This document shows, in pieces, positions 24,385 to 32,497 of a DNA stretch of 64,000 nucleotides. Numbering within the stretch: position 1 is the stretch's first letter; each line of letters starts with the position of its first letter. Below the pieces are notes generated by a model. That model was not told the DNA's origin, made no database searches, and worked only from the letters and a program-made list of their open reading frames with translations. The DNA comes from JAICKM01 sp038228295 (lineage in GTDB: Bacteria; Chloroflexota; Chloroflexia; QHBQ01; JAICKM01), in contig JBBRPH010000013.1 of NCBI GenBank assembly GCA_038228295.1, positions 27,491-91,490 of the forward strand. The letters are read 5' to 3'. The translations under genes were made by a program, and so were the position numbers.

Positions 24385-24509
24385 GCGATGTATCAGCTGT
24401 TAGGTGTCAGGCTTTCGTCTCCTAATAGCTCGTCGGCATGAAGTTTGCTGGTAAGCAAGGTAACAATAGATGGCAGACAGCGGGATCGTTACGCGAAGGA
24501 GTACAGGGC

Positions 24510-24893
24510 ATGAGTGTTGTGAGCAAGACGCTGAAGTTTACCGGCGGGGCGTTGTTGGGCTTGGGCATCGGGGCTGTGACGGCGCTGTTGTTAGCCCCGC
24601 AATCCGGCCAGGTAACGACCGAGCAGTTGCGCGCCCGGCTGGATGATGTGCTGGACGCCGGCCGTACCGCCCAGTTGGAGACTGAAACCGAACTGCACGC
24701 CCGCTGGGAAGCGACGATCCACGAGGGCGTGAAGGATGATAGCGGTGAGATGACGGTCGAAAACAAACCGCAGATTAAGGCCGACCAAGCTGCCGCACGC
24801 GAACGCGAAAAGGCCGACCAAGCGCGCAAACAGGCGATCCGCGATCTAGACGATGCGAGTAAGAAGCTCGACAAGGCGCGCACGAAACTGTAA
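24510..24893 (+). CDS. YtxH-like small membrane-anchored protein
   Basis: The 127-residue protein has a glycine-rich hydrophobic N-terminal segment (LKFTGGALLGLGIGAVTALLLAP) and a long charged, Ala/Glu/Lys-rich helix that is probably coiled coil. This is the usual layout of YtxH/gas-vesicle GvpP-like stress-associated proteins. ATG 24510 is chosen over the upstream in-frame ATG at 24438 because GAAGGAG precedes it. It is followed by a bidirectional hairpin terminator. The function is unknown. Confidence 0.75.
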   Translation: MSVVSKTLKFTGGALLGLGIGAVTALLLAPQSGQVTTEQLRARLDDVLDAGRTAQLETETELHARWEATIHEGVKDDSGEMTVENKPQIKADQAAAREREKADQARKQAIRDLDDASKKLDKARTKL

Positions 24894-24931
24894 GACGGGT
24901 AGCTCCGTCTGGAACACTATAGCTGGATTAA

Positions 24932-24977
24932 AAACCGCCGATAGACACGCATTAAACGGTGTGTCTATCGGCGGTTT
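24932..24977. terminator. Bidirectional hairpin terminator
   Basis: A perfect 17-bp stem (AAACCGCCGATAGACAC with 24961-24977) around a 12-nt loop. A and T runs at its ends suit termination mostly on the minus strand. It lies between convergent genes. Confidence 0.8.
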
Positions 24978-25146
24978 GCGCTTACACCACAAAAAGCCGC
25001 CCTACGCTTCAACCACAGGGCAAACAAAAAGTGGGCAGGTAACTACCTCCCACTTTGTCGGCGCAGAAACAGCACCATCACACTCTATCTGTCGCTCCGA
25101 CATACATAAGCGGCGCGAGGAAAACACTGCTACAGGCTGTAACGTG

Positions 25147-25347
25147 CTAGCTAGCGATGCGGGCCGGCCGGGCCGGCCGAGTGCGGATGAGGCGCAGTTC
25201 AGGAGCGGGTCGTAGCTGACGTAATGCACGGCGGCTAATTGTGTAGTAGCCGTCTTCGATTTCGGCGGTCACTTGGCCGGTCTCAATCGCTTCACAGAGG
25301 TCAGCCAGCGTTAGCGGGCGGGCAGTTTCGCGGGTTTGCGGTTTCAT
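25147..25347 (-). CDS. Small protein of unknown function
   Basis: The 66-residue protein is basic at the C-terminus and has a short helix-strand pattern (LTLADLCEAIETGQVTAEIE, then DGYYTISRRAL). AGGAG lies 9 nt before the chosen ATG at 25347, and a -10-like TAAAAT is about 40 bp upstream. I recognise no family; the strand-rich middle could be a small DNA- or RNA-binding domain, but this is a guess. It has its own terminator hairpin at 24932-24977. Confidence 0.55.
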   Translation of the reverse strand: MKPQTRETARPLTLADLCEAIETGQVTAEIEDGYYTISRRALRQLRPAPELRLIRTRPARPARIAS

Positions 25348-25458
25348 CGTCACATACTCCTATACACAACTAGGTATTTTATCCGGCTGCTATAACTCCT
25401 ATGGGTCTGCTGCTCCTAAAAGCAGAATGTGTGCCACATCGTGCATGGGACAAAAAGA

Positions 25459-25482
25459 GGGGCGGATCAGCCGATCCGCCCC
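25459..25482 (-). terminator. Intrinsic terminator of the SH3-NlpC/P60 gene
   Basis: A perfect 10-bp stem (GGGGCGGATC) with a 4-nt loop, followed on the minus strand by CTCTTTTTG, 26 bp past the stop. Confidence 0.88.
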
Positions 25483-25507
25483 AAAGGTCGCGCAGGTTTG
25501 TGGGTGG

Positions 25508-26602
25508 TTAGCGCCCGACGCGTACCGCGCCGGCATAGTGCGCGGCCCAGTAGGAACTCCACAAATCGCTTACCGTGACGCCGCTCGACTCGTCGCCGGC
25601 GTGGACCATCTTGCCGTTACCGATATAGATGCCGATGTGCGAAATGCCACGCTGATAGGTATTAGCGAAGTAGACCAGGTCGCCCGGTTGCAGATCGCTG
25701 CTGGAGATATGCGTGCCGCTGGCGAGTTCGCTGCTCATACTGCGGCCCATACCGATGCCGGCCTTGTTGAAGATATAGTAAACGAAGCCGCTGCAATCGA
25801 AGCCCGATGGGCTAGTGCCGCCGAACACGTAGCGGGAGCCGACATAGTTCATGGCCGTACCCACTACGCCGCCGGCCATACTGCGAGCGGGAGAGGCGGT
25901 CGCGCCACGGGCCGAACCGCTACGGGCTACGGACGCTGTAGGAGCCACAGCAGCCGGGGTAGTCGGTTTCTTCGCCGCTACAGGAGCGGGCGCACTCGCC
26001 AAATAATCGGCGACCACCCAGCCGGAGACGGCGCCCGTCACTTGATACCAGTTCGTGCCGTCGGCGGCTTTGACCGGCCCTTTCGCCACTTTAAACACCG
26101 TGCCGGCCCCGGCGGTAGCAACAATTTTGCCGCCCGCAGTACTTCGCACGCGCACGGCATCCCCTTGGGCGTTCGCGATCTTCGCATAGCCGGTCAGCAC
26201 GGGGGGTTTAGCGGTCGTTTTGGTGGTGGTTTTAGGGGTCGTTTTAGCCGCAGTGGTCACTGTGCCGGCCGAGGCATTGCCGAGATAACGCATATCCATC
26301 CAGCCGATCTGGCCGCCCGTATTGACGCGATACCAGCGGCTGCCGTCGGCGATTTTAACCGGCCCTTCCAGCACCGTCACACGCGCGCCGTCACTGAGGC
26401 TACCGCGTACATCATAGCCGACGCCCGCGCCGGACCGGTAGCGGACGCTGCCGCCGCCGGCGTTTTGCACGACCATCGGGCCGCCCGCCGCTTGAGCCGC
26501 TGAGGCGGGTAGCCCGCCGAAGGCACCGGCGGCAATGGCCGAGGCCAGCAAGACCACGCCTGCGCGCCGCAATGGGGCGCTTACAGCAGATTTAATCGTC
26601 AT
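25508..26602 (-). CDS. Secreted SH3-NlpC/P60 cell-wall hydrolase
   Basis: The 364-residue protein has a signal peptide (1-38), two bacterial SH3 domains (about 40-105 and 130-190, with VRYRSGAGVGYDV and VRVRSTAGG), an Ala/Ser/Thr linker, and a C-terminal NlpC/P60 domain. The catalytic cysteine is in GFDCSGFVYYIF and the histidines are in SHIGIYIGNGKMVHA. Such enzymes cleave peptide bonds in peptidoglycan stem peptides during growth or division. GGAAGGATGAG precedes the ATG. A promoter lies about 190 bp upstream, so the mRNA has a long structured leader. Confidence 0.93.
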   Translation of the reverse strand: MTIKSAVSAPLRRAGVVLLASAIAAGAFGGLPASAAQAAGGPMVVQNAGGGSVRYRSGAGVGYDVRGSLSDGARVTVLEGPVKIADGSRWYRVNTGGQIGWMDMRYLGNASAGTVTTAAKTTPKTTTKTTAKPPVLTGYAKIANAQGDAVRVRSTAGGKIVATAGAGTVFKVAKGPVKAADGTNWYQVTGAVSGWVVADYLASAPAPVAAKKPTTPAAVAPTASVARSGSARGATASPARSMAGGVVGTAMNYVGSRYVFGGTSPSGFDCSGFVYYIFNKAGIGMGRSMSSELASGTHISSSDLQPGDLVYFANTYQRGISHIGIYIGNGKMVHAGDESSGVTVSDLWSSYWAAHYAGAVRVGR

Positions 26603-26789
26603 GTCTCATCCTTCCAGAGATGTTGAGCGGCAGGCTGTAAGCGCAAGTGGAGGCCACAACACACACGCCGGTACAGCACAGGATTTTATCAGACTGGGGG
26701 CGCCTTAAAGGATTACAACAGACTGCAATGTCGCCCGATCCACCGTTTGACGGAGTGCAAGGGGGACGTTTGTCCCCTTTGCCTCCGCG

Positions 26790-26819
26790 AGAATAACACA
26801 GTCGGCGAAGGGGTGTCAA
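26790..26819 (-). promoter_or_regulatory. Promoter of the SH3-NlpC/P60 gene
   Basis: On the minus strand TTGACA (26819-26814), an 18-bp spacer and TATTCT (26795-26790). Confidence 0.7.
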
Positions 26820-26906
26820 TAGCCTAAAAGCCACACAGACATAATATTGATGCTTTTGTGAGGTTATCCGCTTTTCCTCCCGGTTTCGAAGTATTAATAA
26901 AGTACA

Positions 26907-26933
26907 AAATGCGGGTGCAATAGACCCACATTT
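26907..26933 (-). terminator. Hairpin terminator after the CPBP protease gene
   Basis: Ten-bp arms with one mismatch around a 7-nt loop, followed on the minus strand by TTGTACTTT, just past the stop at 26946. Confidence 0.6.
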
Positions 26934-26945
26934 CGTATCTATGAA

Positions 26946-27629
26946 TTAATATTCTTGCAACCAGCGCCATTCTTCGCGAGCGCGTAATAATTGCAACAAA
27001 TTGATTAGATAGTGGGCCACAAAAGGGGTCAGTAGGCTACCTGACCAGAGGAATAGCAGGCTGAGAGCAACCCCCACCGCCGCCGAGACCACCATGCCCA
27101 GCGAGCCTTGCGGGCTGTGCATCGCACCGAAGACCAGACCGAGTGCGCCCACCAGCAGCGGCGCGGGCACCCAAGTACTGAGGCCACCGAGCAGCAGGCT
27201 GCGAAACAGCACCTCTTCCAGCAACACGGCGAGGCCCATCGCCGGGGGCACCAGTAGCCATTCGCGGCGTGTACGTGGGAAGATGTTGAGCATGACCACT
27301 GGTGAATAAACCGTTTTACCGAAGCGCCGGATGGCCCAACGGGTCAGGGCGTTGACGATCACCTGCACCGCCACGGCGAACAGGATCGCCGCACCCATAT
27401 CGGCGGCGAGGTGTGGCGCCTGCCAGCCGAATTGCGTGGGCGGCAAACCGCTGATCGCCGCCAGACCGGCACAGACAGCGACAATAGCGGCTTTGACAGC
27501 GTTCTCCAGCGGAGCCAGCAACAGGTTTTCGCCCACCGGCAGGGCACGCAACAGCTTGCCGCTCTGGTATGTGACCCAGGCCAGCCCCGCCAGCAGCAGC
27601 AGCGATCCGAGGATAAATACGGCAGGCAT
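26946..27629 (-). CDS. CPBP-family intramembrane metalloprotease
   Basis: The 227-residue protein has about six to eight hydrophobic segments. The CPBP (CaaX protease/bacteriocin-processing, PF02517) motifs are LLEEVLFRSLLLG with the EExxxR glutamates, FGAMHSPQG with the first histidine, and VAHYLINLL near the end with the second. These are membrane-embedded glutamate/histidine proteases related to Rce1. ATG 27629 is chosen because a near-consensus promoter ends only 9 bp upstream, making the mRNA essentially leaderless; reading further upstream would place the promoter inside the gene. Substrates are unknown. Confidence 0.88.
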   Translation of the reverse strand: MPAVFILGSLLLLAGLAWVTYQSGKLLRALPVGENLLLAPLENAVKAAIVAVCAGLAAISGLPPTQFGWQAPHLAADMGAAILFAVAVQVIVNALTRWAIRRFGKTVYSPVVMLNIFPRTRREWLLVPPAMGLAVLLEEVLFRSLLLGGLSTWVPAPLLVGALGLVFGAMHSPQGSLGMVVSAAVGVALSLLFLWSGSLLTPFVAHYLINLLQLLRAREEWRWLQEY

Positions 27630-27638
27630 ACTGCCGGA

Positions 27639-27667
27639 ATTGTAGCGGGCGGGCCGCAGCGTGTCAA
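27639..27667 (-). promoter_or_regulatory. Promoter for a leaderless CPBP transcript
   Basis: On the minus strand TTGACA (27667-27662), a 17-bp spacer and TACAAT (27644-27639), with the ATG only 9 bp after the -10 box. No Shine-Dalgarno site is present. Confidence 0.85.
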
Positions 27668-27675
27668 GCCACGAG

Positions 27676-27705
27676 TTGACACCGCCGCCGTGCGCTGCGT
27701 ACAAT
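27676..27705 (+). promoter_or_regulatory. Promoter for a leaderless GT-C-like transcript
   Basis: TTGACA, an 18-bp spacer and TACAAT, with ATG 27715 only 9 bp after the -10 box. It is back to back with the CPBP promoter, 8 bp away. Confidence 0.85.
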
Positions 27706-27714
27706 CAGGCTACG

Positions 27715-29541
27715 ATGCACAAATGGAATGGAAGCCGCTGGATACCCCTGGCGGCCCTACTACTGGTGGGGCTGATCCTGAGCGGAGCGGCCGTGGCCTT
27801 GCCGGGCGAGGGGTTCTGGCACTCCGACGAGGGTGCCAAGTTCCTGCAACTGCAAAACCTGCGCTGGGGCGCAGACGGACTGGAGACGGCCATTGCTTAT
27901 CCGGGCCGCGATCTGGATCCGCTGTTGGCTTGGGTGCCGTTTCACCCCAAGCAGCATAGGGTGGATGCCGGCGGCCGTATCTACTTACAATGGCCGATCT
28001 TTCTACCGTTGCTAGCGTGGCCGCTGTGGGCGCCGGCCGGCCGGGCCGGACTATATGGGTGGCCGCTTGCCGGCGCATTGGCCGCTTGCTGGGGCAGCTA
28101 CCAATTAGCGCGCGCCGCCGGTACGCCGCCGCGCTGGGCGTGGATAGCTATACCGCTACTCGGCCTGGCGACTCCGCTAGGCTTCTACAGCGGGGTATTT
28201 TTCGAGCATACTCTGGCGGCGGCACTGGTGGCCGGGGCGGTGGCGGCCCTGCTGCGCGGGCTGCGGCGCGGCAGTGGGCGGCATTTGGCAGCGGCCGGCG
28301 CGTTGCTTGGGTCCGCGATTTACCTGCGCTCGGAACTCTACCTGTTGGTGCCGGTGTTTGGCGGGGTGACGGTGTGGGCCGCGCGCCGGGAGCCGGGGGT
28401 CGGGGGTTGGGAGCTTATGCGCGGAACGACCGGGCGGCCTGCGCGGGCGGTGGGTTGGGGTTTACTGGGATTGGCGTTGCCTTTGCTGCCGCTGTGGATC
28501 TTTTATGGGCAAGCCGCAGGCACGCCCCTACCCCAGCACGCCACCTGGTATTTTGAGCCGAGCGATACACCGGATGCCGGCGTACCGCCGCGCCTGCGCC
28601 TGCCCGAATTGCGCTATCTGGGGCGGGCGGGCCTAGCCGTTGTCCCCGATTTTCTGGTCGGCCCGCCGGCGGCCGACAGCCCCACAATACCCTGGGCCGT
28701 GTCGGCAGCGACACTGGCCGGTTGTGTGCTATTGGCGGTCGCGGCCATACTGCCGACCGCGCGGCGCACGCTCCCAACCGGAGCCGCTCTCGCCTGTATC
28801 GCCGGGGCCGCCGGCGCGGTGCTGCTCGATCCGCAGCCCTACCATAATTTGCACGGCTTCTTAGCGGCCGCGCCTATCATCGCCTGCGCCGCCCTGCGCC
28901 CACCCGGCCCACTTTCCCACAGCCGGCGGCTGCTGATCGCGGTAACCGCCACGTACATTGCCTTGCATGTCCTCGTTATCAGCGCCCTCAGCGGTCTGGG
29001 CCCGATCAGCCGCTACGAATGGGGCCAACGCTACCTGCTGCCCGCCTACCCACTGCTGATCGCGCTCGCGGTGTGCAACTTGGCCGCGTGGTCCGTGAGT
29101 TGGTCGGCGGCCGGCGGTCGGCGGTCGGCAACCTTTACGCATTGCGGTTTGCGGTTTGCGGTTTGCGGTTTAGGCATCACCCTGCCCTGCCTGCTGGTTC
29201 TAATCGGAGGGGGCTTCGCCGTGCGCGGCTGGGGCGTGCTGCGGGCAGAGCGGGCGCAGGCGGCGGGGTGGCAGGCGGTAATAAGGGCCGTGCCCGACCG
29301 AGTGCTGCTGACCGACCAGTGGTGGATACCACTGCGGCTGGCCCCAGGGTTCGACCGCCATACCTGGCTGCTGGCGACCCCGCCCGGTCGCGCCGCCGCC
29401 TGGCCCGCGCAGGCGCGGCAGGTGGGGTTGCGCGGTTTCAGCACCGTGACACTCGGCCCAGCACCCGCGCTGCCCGGTGCAACGCCGGGCGCAGGCACGA
29501 CGATAGCTGGGCTGACGGTGCAGCGCTGGACCCTGCGCTAG
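27715..29541 (+). CDS. Multi-pass membrane protein, putative GT-C-type glycosyltransferase
   Basis: The 608-residue protein has about 12 hydrophobic segments. The first external loop carries FWHSDEGAKFLQLQNL, an acidic motif like the catalytic Asp/Glu loop of GT-C glycosyltransferases (PMT/ArnT-like, using lipid-linked sugar donors). The last ~110 residues are a soluble domain. The start at ATG 27715 is set by the promoter directly upstream; the longer frame from 27661 would include the promoter. Residues near 462-487 are encoded by two runs of seven-base repeats, giving an odd SAAGGRRSATFTHCGLRFAV segment. The glycosyltransferase assignment is inference. Confidence 0.75.
   Translation: MHKWNGSRWIPLAALLLVGLILSGAAVALPGEGFWHSDEGAKFLQLQNLRWGADGLETAIAYPGRDLDPLLAWVPFHPKQHRVDAGGRIYLQWPIFLPLLAWPLWAPAGRAGLYGWPLAGALAACWGSYQLARAAGTPPRWAWIAIPLLGLATPLGFYSGVFFEHTLAAALVAGAVAALLRGLRRGSGRHLAAAGALLGSAIYLRSELYLLVPVFGGVTVWAARREPGVGGWELMRGTTGRPARAVGWGLLGLALPLLPLWIFYGQAAGTPLPQHATWYFEPSDTPDAGVPPRLRLPELRYLGRAGLAVVPDFLVGPPAADSPTIPWAVSAATLAGCVLLAVAAILPTARRTLPTGAALACIAGAAGAVLLDPQPYHNLHGFLAAAPIIACAALRPPGPLSHSRRLLIAVTATYIALHVLVISALSGLGPISRYEWGQRYLLPAYPLLIALAVCNLAAWSVSWSAAGGRRSATFTHCGLRFAVCGLGITLPCLLVLIGGGFAVRGWGVLRAERAQAAGWQAVIRAVPDRVLLTDQWWIPLRLAPGFDRHTWLLATPPGRAAAWPAQARQVGLRGFSTVTLGPAPALPGATPGAGTTIAGLTVQRWTLR
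28391..28411 (+). repeat. Short heptamer run inside the GT-C-like gene
   Basis: Three units (AGCCGGG, GGTCGGG, GGTTGGG) encode part of a loop (REPGVGGW). Confidence 0.55.
29102..29171 (+). repeat. Two heptamer arrays inside the GT-C-like coding region
   Basis: GGTCGGC-type units four times (29102-29129), then GCGGTTT exactly four times (29144-29171). They lie in a loop segment of the protein and preserve the frame. Confidence 0.85.
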
Positions 29542-29639
29542 AGTGCGGAGCAGGCCGGCCATAATAGGGGCGGTTAGGAACCCGGCAGTGCGCTTTTGCA
29601 CATACGAGCAGTAGTCGCGCCGAAACTCAGAGCACCGCG

Positions 29640-30611
29640 CTATCGCACCACCAGGGCGAACCAGAAGGCGACCGTCAGCAGGCTGAAGGCGAAGCTGCTG
29701 AAGACGAGGGCGGCGGCGAGGCGCAGGTCAAGTTTATATTGCGCGGCGTAGGCGAGGCAGAGCAAAATGCTGGGGGCGGAGGAGTCGATCACTACCGCTT
29801 TGAGGAAGTCGGGATTACCACCGATTTGTAGCAGGCCGAGCAAGATGAAGCTGAGGACAGGGGCTAGGATCAGCTTGACGGCCTGTGAGGCCAGGATAAC
29901 CGGCCAGTAGGCGGCGATGCCGGTGCCGACGATGCTCATGCCGAGATAAAGCATCATCAGGAAAGAGGTCGTGTCGCCCATTTGCTTGGTCAGATCGGTC
30001 AGCACTTTAGGCACGCCGGTATCGTTATAAAACAGCAGACCAATCATCAGCGCGATGAACGGTGCGGCGCGCGGTACGGCCAGCAGGTTGCGCCAACTGA
30101 AGGCACTCCCCTCGCCGTAAATCGAGGCTACAACCAAGCCGACCGTCACCAACATGAGCAGTGTGCCGATTTCGCTGTAAATGATATGGGCAGCCATGCC
30201 TTGATCGCCCAGTAGCTGCGGTGTGGTTCCGTTCAAGGTCGTCATAATCGGGTAGCCGAGAAACGCCGTGCTACCGAACATGGACGCGAGGATTAGCGAT
30301 CCCTTTTGCGGGCGCGAAAGGTGCAGCCGGCGGCCTATCGCCCAGGCCAGCGCGCCGGATACCAGGATGGTGATATAGGCGATCAGCGGCACCTTAAACA
30401 GCAGGTCCAGCGTGAGCGGCACATTACTGGTGCCGGCGCGCCGAATCGAGGTGAAGACCAGCGCGGGCAGAGTCAGCGTCATCACCACACGAGCGATCAG
30501 GGGCGCAACTTCGGCGGGCAAGATGCCCAGCGCCTTGAGGACCGCGCCGATAACCACCATCAGGTACAGCGGTCCCAGCGTGGCGATAATCGGACCAAGA
30601 TTCAGATTCAT
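29640..30611 (-). CDS. AEC-family transporter (auxin-efflux-carrier-like)
   Basis: The 323-residue protein has about ten membrane segments in the AEC (PF03547) pattern: LGPLYLMVVIGAVLKALGIL and PLIARVVMTLTLPALVFTSI at the N-terminus, a central loop, and a repeat half with MMLYLGMSIVG and SSAPSILLCLAYAAQYKLD at the C-terminus. Bacterial AEC proteins export or import small organic anions such as malate, malonate or other carboxylates. The substrate cannot be read from the sequence. It converges with the GT-C gene and is followed (on the minus strand) by about 100 bp without features. Confidence 0.88.
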   Translation of the reverse strand: MNLNLGPIIATLGPLYLMVVIGAVLKALGILPAEVAPLIARVVMTLTLPALVFTSIRRAGTSNVPLTLDLLFKVPLIAYITILVSGALAWAIGRRLHLSRPQKGSLILASMFGSTAFLGYPIMTTLNGTTPQLLGDQGMAAHIIYSEIGTLLMLVTVGLVVASIYGEGSAFSWRNLLAVPRAAPFIALMIGLLFYNDTGVPKVLTDLTKQMGDTTSFLMMLYLGMSIVGTGIAAYWPVILASQAVKLILAPVLSFILLGLLQIGGNPDFLKAVVIDSSAPSILLCLAYAAQYKLDLRLAAALVFSSFAFSLLTVAFWFALVVR

Positions 30612-30667
30612 AGGGTGTCCAGCAGGCTCAATGCCTAACGGGTAAGTGGGTCAAGTCAGGATCGTCG

Positions 30668-31360
30668 TCAGTATAACCCCGATAGTCCAACTTGACAAGC
30701 CGCCCAAACGGCCGTGGCGACCGTCTCCGGGTCGCGCTGCCCATCTACCGTCACTACCGGCTCCCCGGCGGCCTGGGCAGCAGCAAGGAGGCGCAGGTAA
30801 TTGGCACGAATGCGGGCGATTTTATGCTCCTGCTCATAGAGTTCGACGGTGCCGCCGCGCTCAGCCATGCGGGCCCGGCATACAGCAGGCGGCACATCAA
30901 GGAAGATGGTTAGGTCGGGGCGCGGGGCTTTGCTGTTGAGCGTGATCAGCCAGGCTTCATCGGCACCCAGCGCCTGGTAAGCCAGCGACGATAGCCGATA
31001 ACGGTCGCACACCACGTCAATGCCCCGCGCCAAGCGCGGGGCGATTTCGTGGCGCACATGATCGAGTCGGTCGGCGGCATAGAGCAGCGCCAGCAAGTCG
31101 TCGGCCAGCGGCTGCATGGGCGTAGCAGAGCTATCGGCCCCCGCCCGGTGTTCAGTGTGCGGTGGATAGCCCAAGCGATGCGCCAGGGCCAGCCGAATCG
31201 TCGCGCCCACGGGTCCCTCGCTCGGCTCTTTGGTGCCGTAGGCGCTGCGCCCGGCCGCACGTAGCCGGTCGCGCAATCGGGCGGCCTGCGTGGTCAGGCC
31301 GGAACCGTCAGTGCCTTCCAGCACAATAAAACGGCCCCGGCGGATGGGTGCTGCGTCCAT
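30668..31360 (-). CDS. tmk: Thymidylate kinase-like protein with altered P-loop lysine
   Basis: The 230-residue protein has the dTMP kinase layout: P-loop EGTDGSGLTTQ (15-25), DR(Y/H) motif VVCDRYRLSSLAYQAL, and lid RMAERGG. dTMP kinase makes dTDP from dTMP for DNA synthesis. The P-loop lysine is replaced by leucine (codon CTG), and an insert of about 18 residues (LGYPPHTEHRAGADSSA) sits before the DRLDHV region. I recall relatives with substitutions at this lysine, so it may still be active. GGAGGGGAG precedes the ATG. It may be the only dTMP kinase of the organism, but that cannot be judged here. Confidence 0.82.
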   Translation of the reverse strand: MDAAPIRRGRFIVLEGTDGSGLTTQAARLRDRLRAAGRSAYGTKEPSEGPVGATIRLALAHRLGYPPHTEHRAGADSSATPMQPLADDLLALLYAADRLDHVRHEIAPRLARGIDVVCDRYRLSSLAYQALGADEAWLITLNSKAPRPDLTIFLDVPPAVCRARMAERGGTVELYEQEHKIARIRANYLRLLAAAQAAGEPVVTVDGQRDPETVATAVWAACQVGLSGLY

Positions 31361-31423
31361 GCGATGTCTCCCCTCCGGCGCGAGTGTAGCACGGCGGCGG
31401 GCCGACTGTCAACCGACGACCTA

Positions 31424-31455
31424 ACCCCCGCCCCTACCTCTGTGGGGACGGGGGC
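31424..31455. other. Imperfect GC-rich hairpin between tmk and the TagA-like gene
   Basis: CCCCCGCCCCTA and TGGGGACGGGGG pair with one mismatch around a 6-nt loop in the divergent spacer 31361-31619. Confidence 0.4.
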
Positions 31456-31552
31456 AGAACGTAAACTGCCCCGATCCTATCTATTAGGATACCCGTCTCT
31501 GCGTGGCCTGCCCCTTTGGGAAGGGAGGCAGGGGTTGGATCTGTTGCGGCGG

Positions 31553-31582
31553 TTGGCAAAAAGCGCAACGGTGTACTATAAT
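31553..31582 (+). promoter_or_regulatory. Promoter of the WecG/TagA-type gene
   Basis: TTGGCA, an 18-bp spacer and TATAAT. The leader to ATG 31620 would be about 31 nt. Confidence 0.75.
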
Positions 31583-31619
31583 TGCCGGAGTAGTGACTAG
31601 GAAAGGGTTTAGCCAACCG

Positions 31620-32471
31620 ATGCCAAGCCATGCGCCCACCACAACCGCACAAACCACGCCGGCGCAGCCGCCCACCCGCCGCCGGCGGCTCAACATACTG
31701 GGCGTGCGCGTGGACAATAGCCCATTGGAGGAGTCGGTGACCCATTGCGCGCGGCTGTTGCGCTTGCCGCCGGGCGGCGCGGGCGGGCGGCTGCATCAAG
31801 TGGCGACGGTTAACCCGGAGTTCGTCATGCAGGCCCGGCGCGATGGCGCGTTTCGTGCCGTAATCAATCGCTGCGACTTGGCGACACCGGACGGGGCGGG
31901 CATTATCCTGGCAGCACGGCTGCTGGGACGGCCGTTGCGGGGGCGCACAACCGGTGTGGCGCTGACCGAGCGACTGGCCGCGCTGGCTGCTGCCGAGGGG
32001 CACCGGCTGTTTTTGTTGGGAGCCGCGCCGGGCGTGGCCGCCGAAGCTGAGCGCATCTGGACCACACGTTATCCCGGCTTGCCTGTTGCCGGCGTGTATC
32101 CGGGTTCGCCTGCTGAGAACGAGCAAGAGGAGATCACAGCCCGCGTCACGGCGACGGGAGCCGACTTGCTTTTTGTGGCGTTCGGCGCACCCGCGCAAGA
32201 CCTGTGGATCGCACGCAACGCCGCTGCGCTGCCGACGGTGCGCTTGGCGTTGGGTGTAGGTGGTGTGTTTGACTATCTGACCGGGCGGGTGCCGCTGGCC
32301 CCGCCGCGCTGGCGGCAATGGGGCCTAGAATGGCTCTACCGCCTCTACCACCAGCCCTGGCGCTGGCGACGGATGCTGGCCTTGCCTGCGTTCGTCCTGG
32401 CCGTGCTGGGCCAACGGTACGGAGTTCCGCGATCTGCGGGTGATTACCGACGACCGACAACTGACGATTGA
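31620..32471 (+). CDS. WecG/TagA/CpsF-family glycosyltransferase (GT26)
   Basis: The 283-residue protein has the GT26 signature: VATVNPEFVMQARRD, CDLATPDGAGIILAARLLG, RTTGVALTERLAALAAAEGHRLFLLGAAPGVA, ADLLFVAFGAPAQDLWIARN and LGVGGVFDYLTGRVPLAPPRW. These enzymes add N-acetylmannosaminuronate or N-acetylmannosamine to lipid-linked precursors of cell-surface polymers such as wall teichoic acid. Such a product would fit the TagGH-type exporter at the left end of the window. ATG 31620 is chosen for its promoter. The last residues (YRRPTTDD) are encoded by a heptamer array that continues past the stop. Confidence 0.92.
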   Translation: MPSHAPTTTAQTTPAQPPTRRRRLNILGVRVDNSPLEESVTHCARLLRLPPGGAGGRLHQVATVNPEFVMQARRDGAFRAVINRCDLATPDGAGIILAARLLGRPLRGRTTGVALTERLAALAAAEGHRLFLLGAAPGVAAEAERIWTTRYPGLPVAGVYPGSPAENEQEEITARVTATGADLLFVAFGAPAQDLWIARNAAALPTVRLALGVGGVFDYLTGRVPLAPPRWRQWGLEWLYRLYHQPWRWRRMLALPAFVLAVLGQRYGVPRSAGDYRRPTTDD

Positions 32472-32487
32472 CAACCGACAACTAGAA
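32446..32487 (+). repeat. Heptamer array (ACCGACA type)
   Basis: Six units (ACCGACG, ACCGACA, ACTGACG, ATTGACA, ACCGACA, ACTAGAA) overlap the GT26 stop and end just before the next gene. Confidence 0.85.
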
Positions 32488-32497
32488 AAAGGGTACA

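Larger units (their letters stand above)
26603..26945. other. Leader and intergenic region with hairpins
   Basis: On the minus strand 26603-26783 is the leader of the NlpC/P60 gene. It contains small hairpins such as GGGGAC-AAAC-GTCCCC (near 26762-26777) and CCGT-CAA-ACGG. I could not match it to a known riboswitch class. The left part carries a terminator for the CPBP gene. No gene is apparent. Confidence 0.45.

Noticed and set aside
26603..26783. c-di-AMP (ydaO) or c-di-GMP riboswitch in the NlpC/P60 leader
   Set aside because: NlpC/P60 genes often have one, but I could not find the conserved core of either class; only simple hairpins are present.
27661..27714. GTG 27661 as start of the GT-C-like protein
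   Set aside because: The extra codons coincide with the -35 and -10 boxes of its own promoter.
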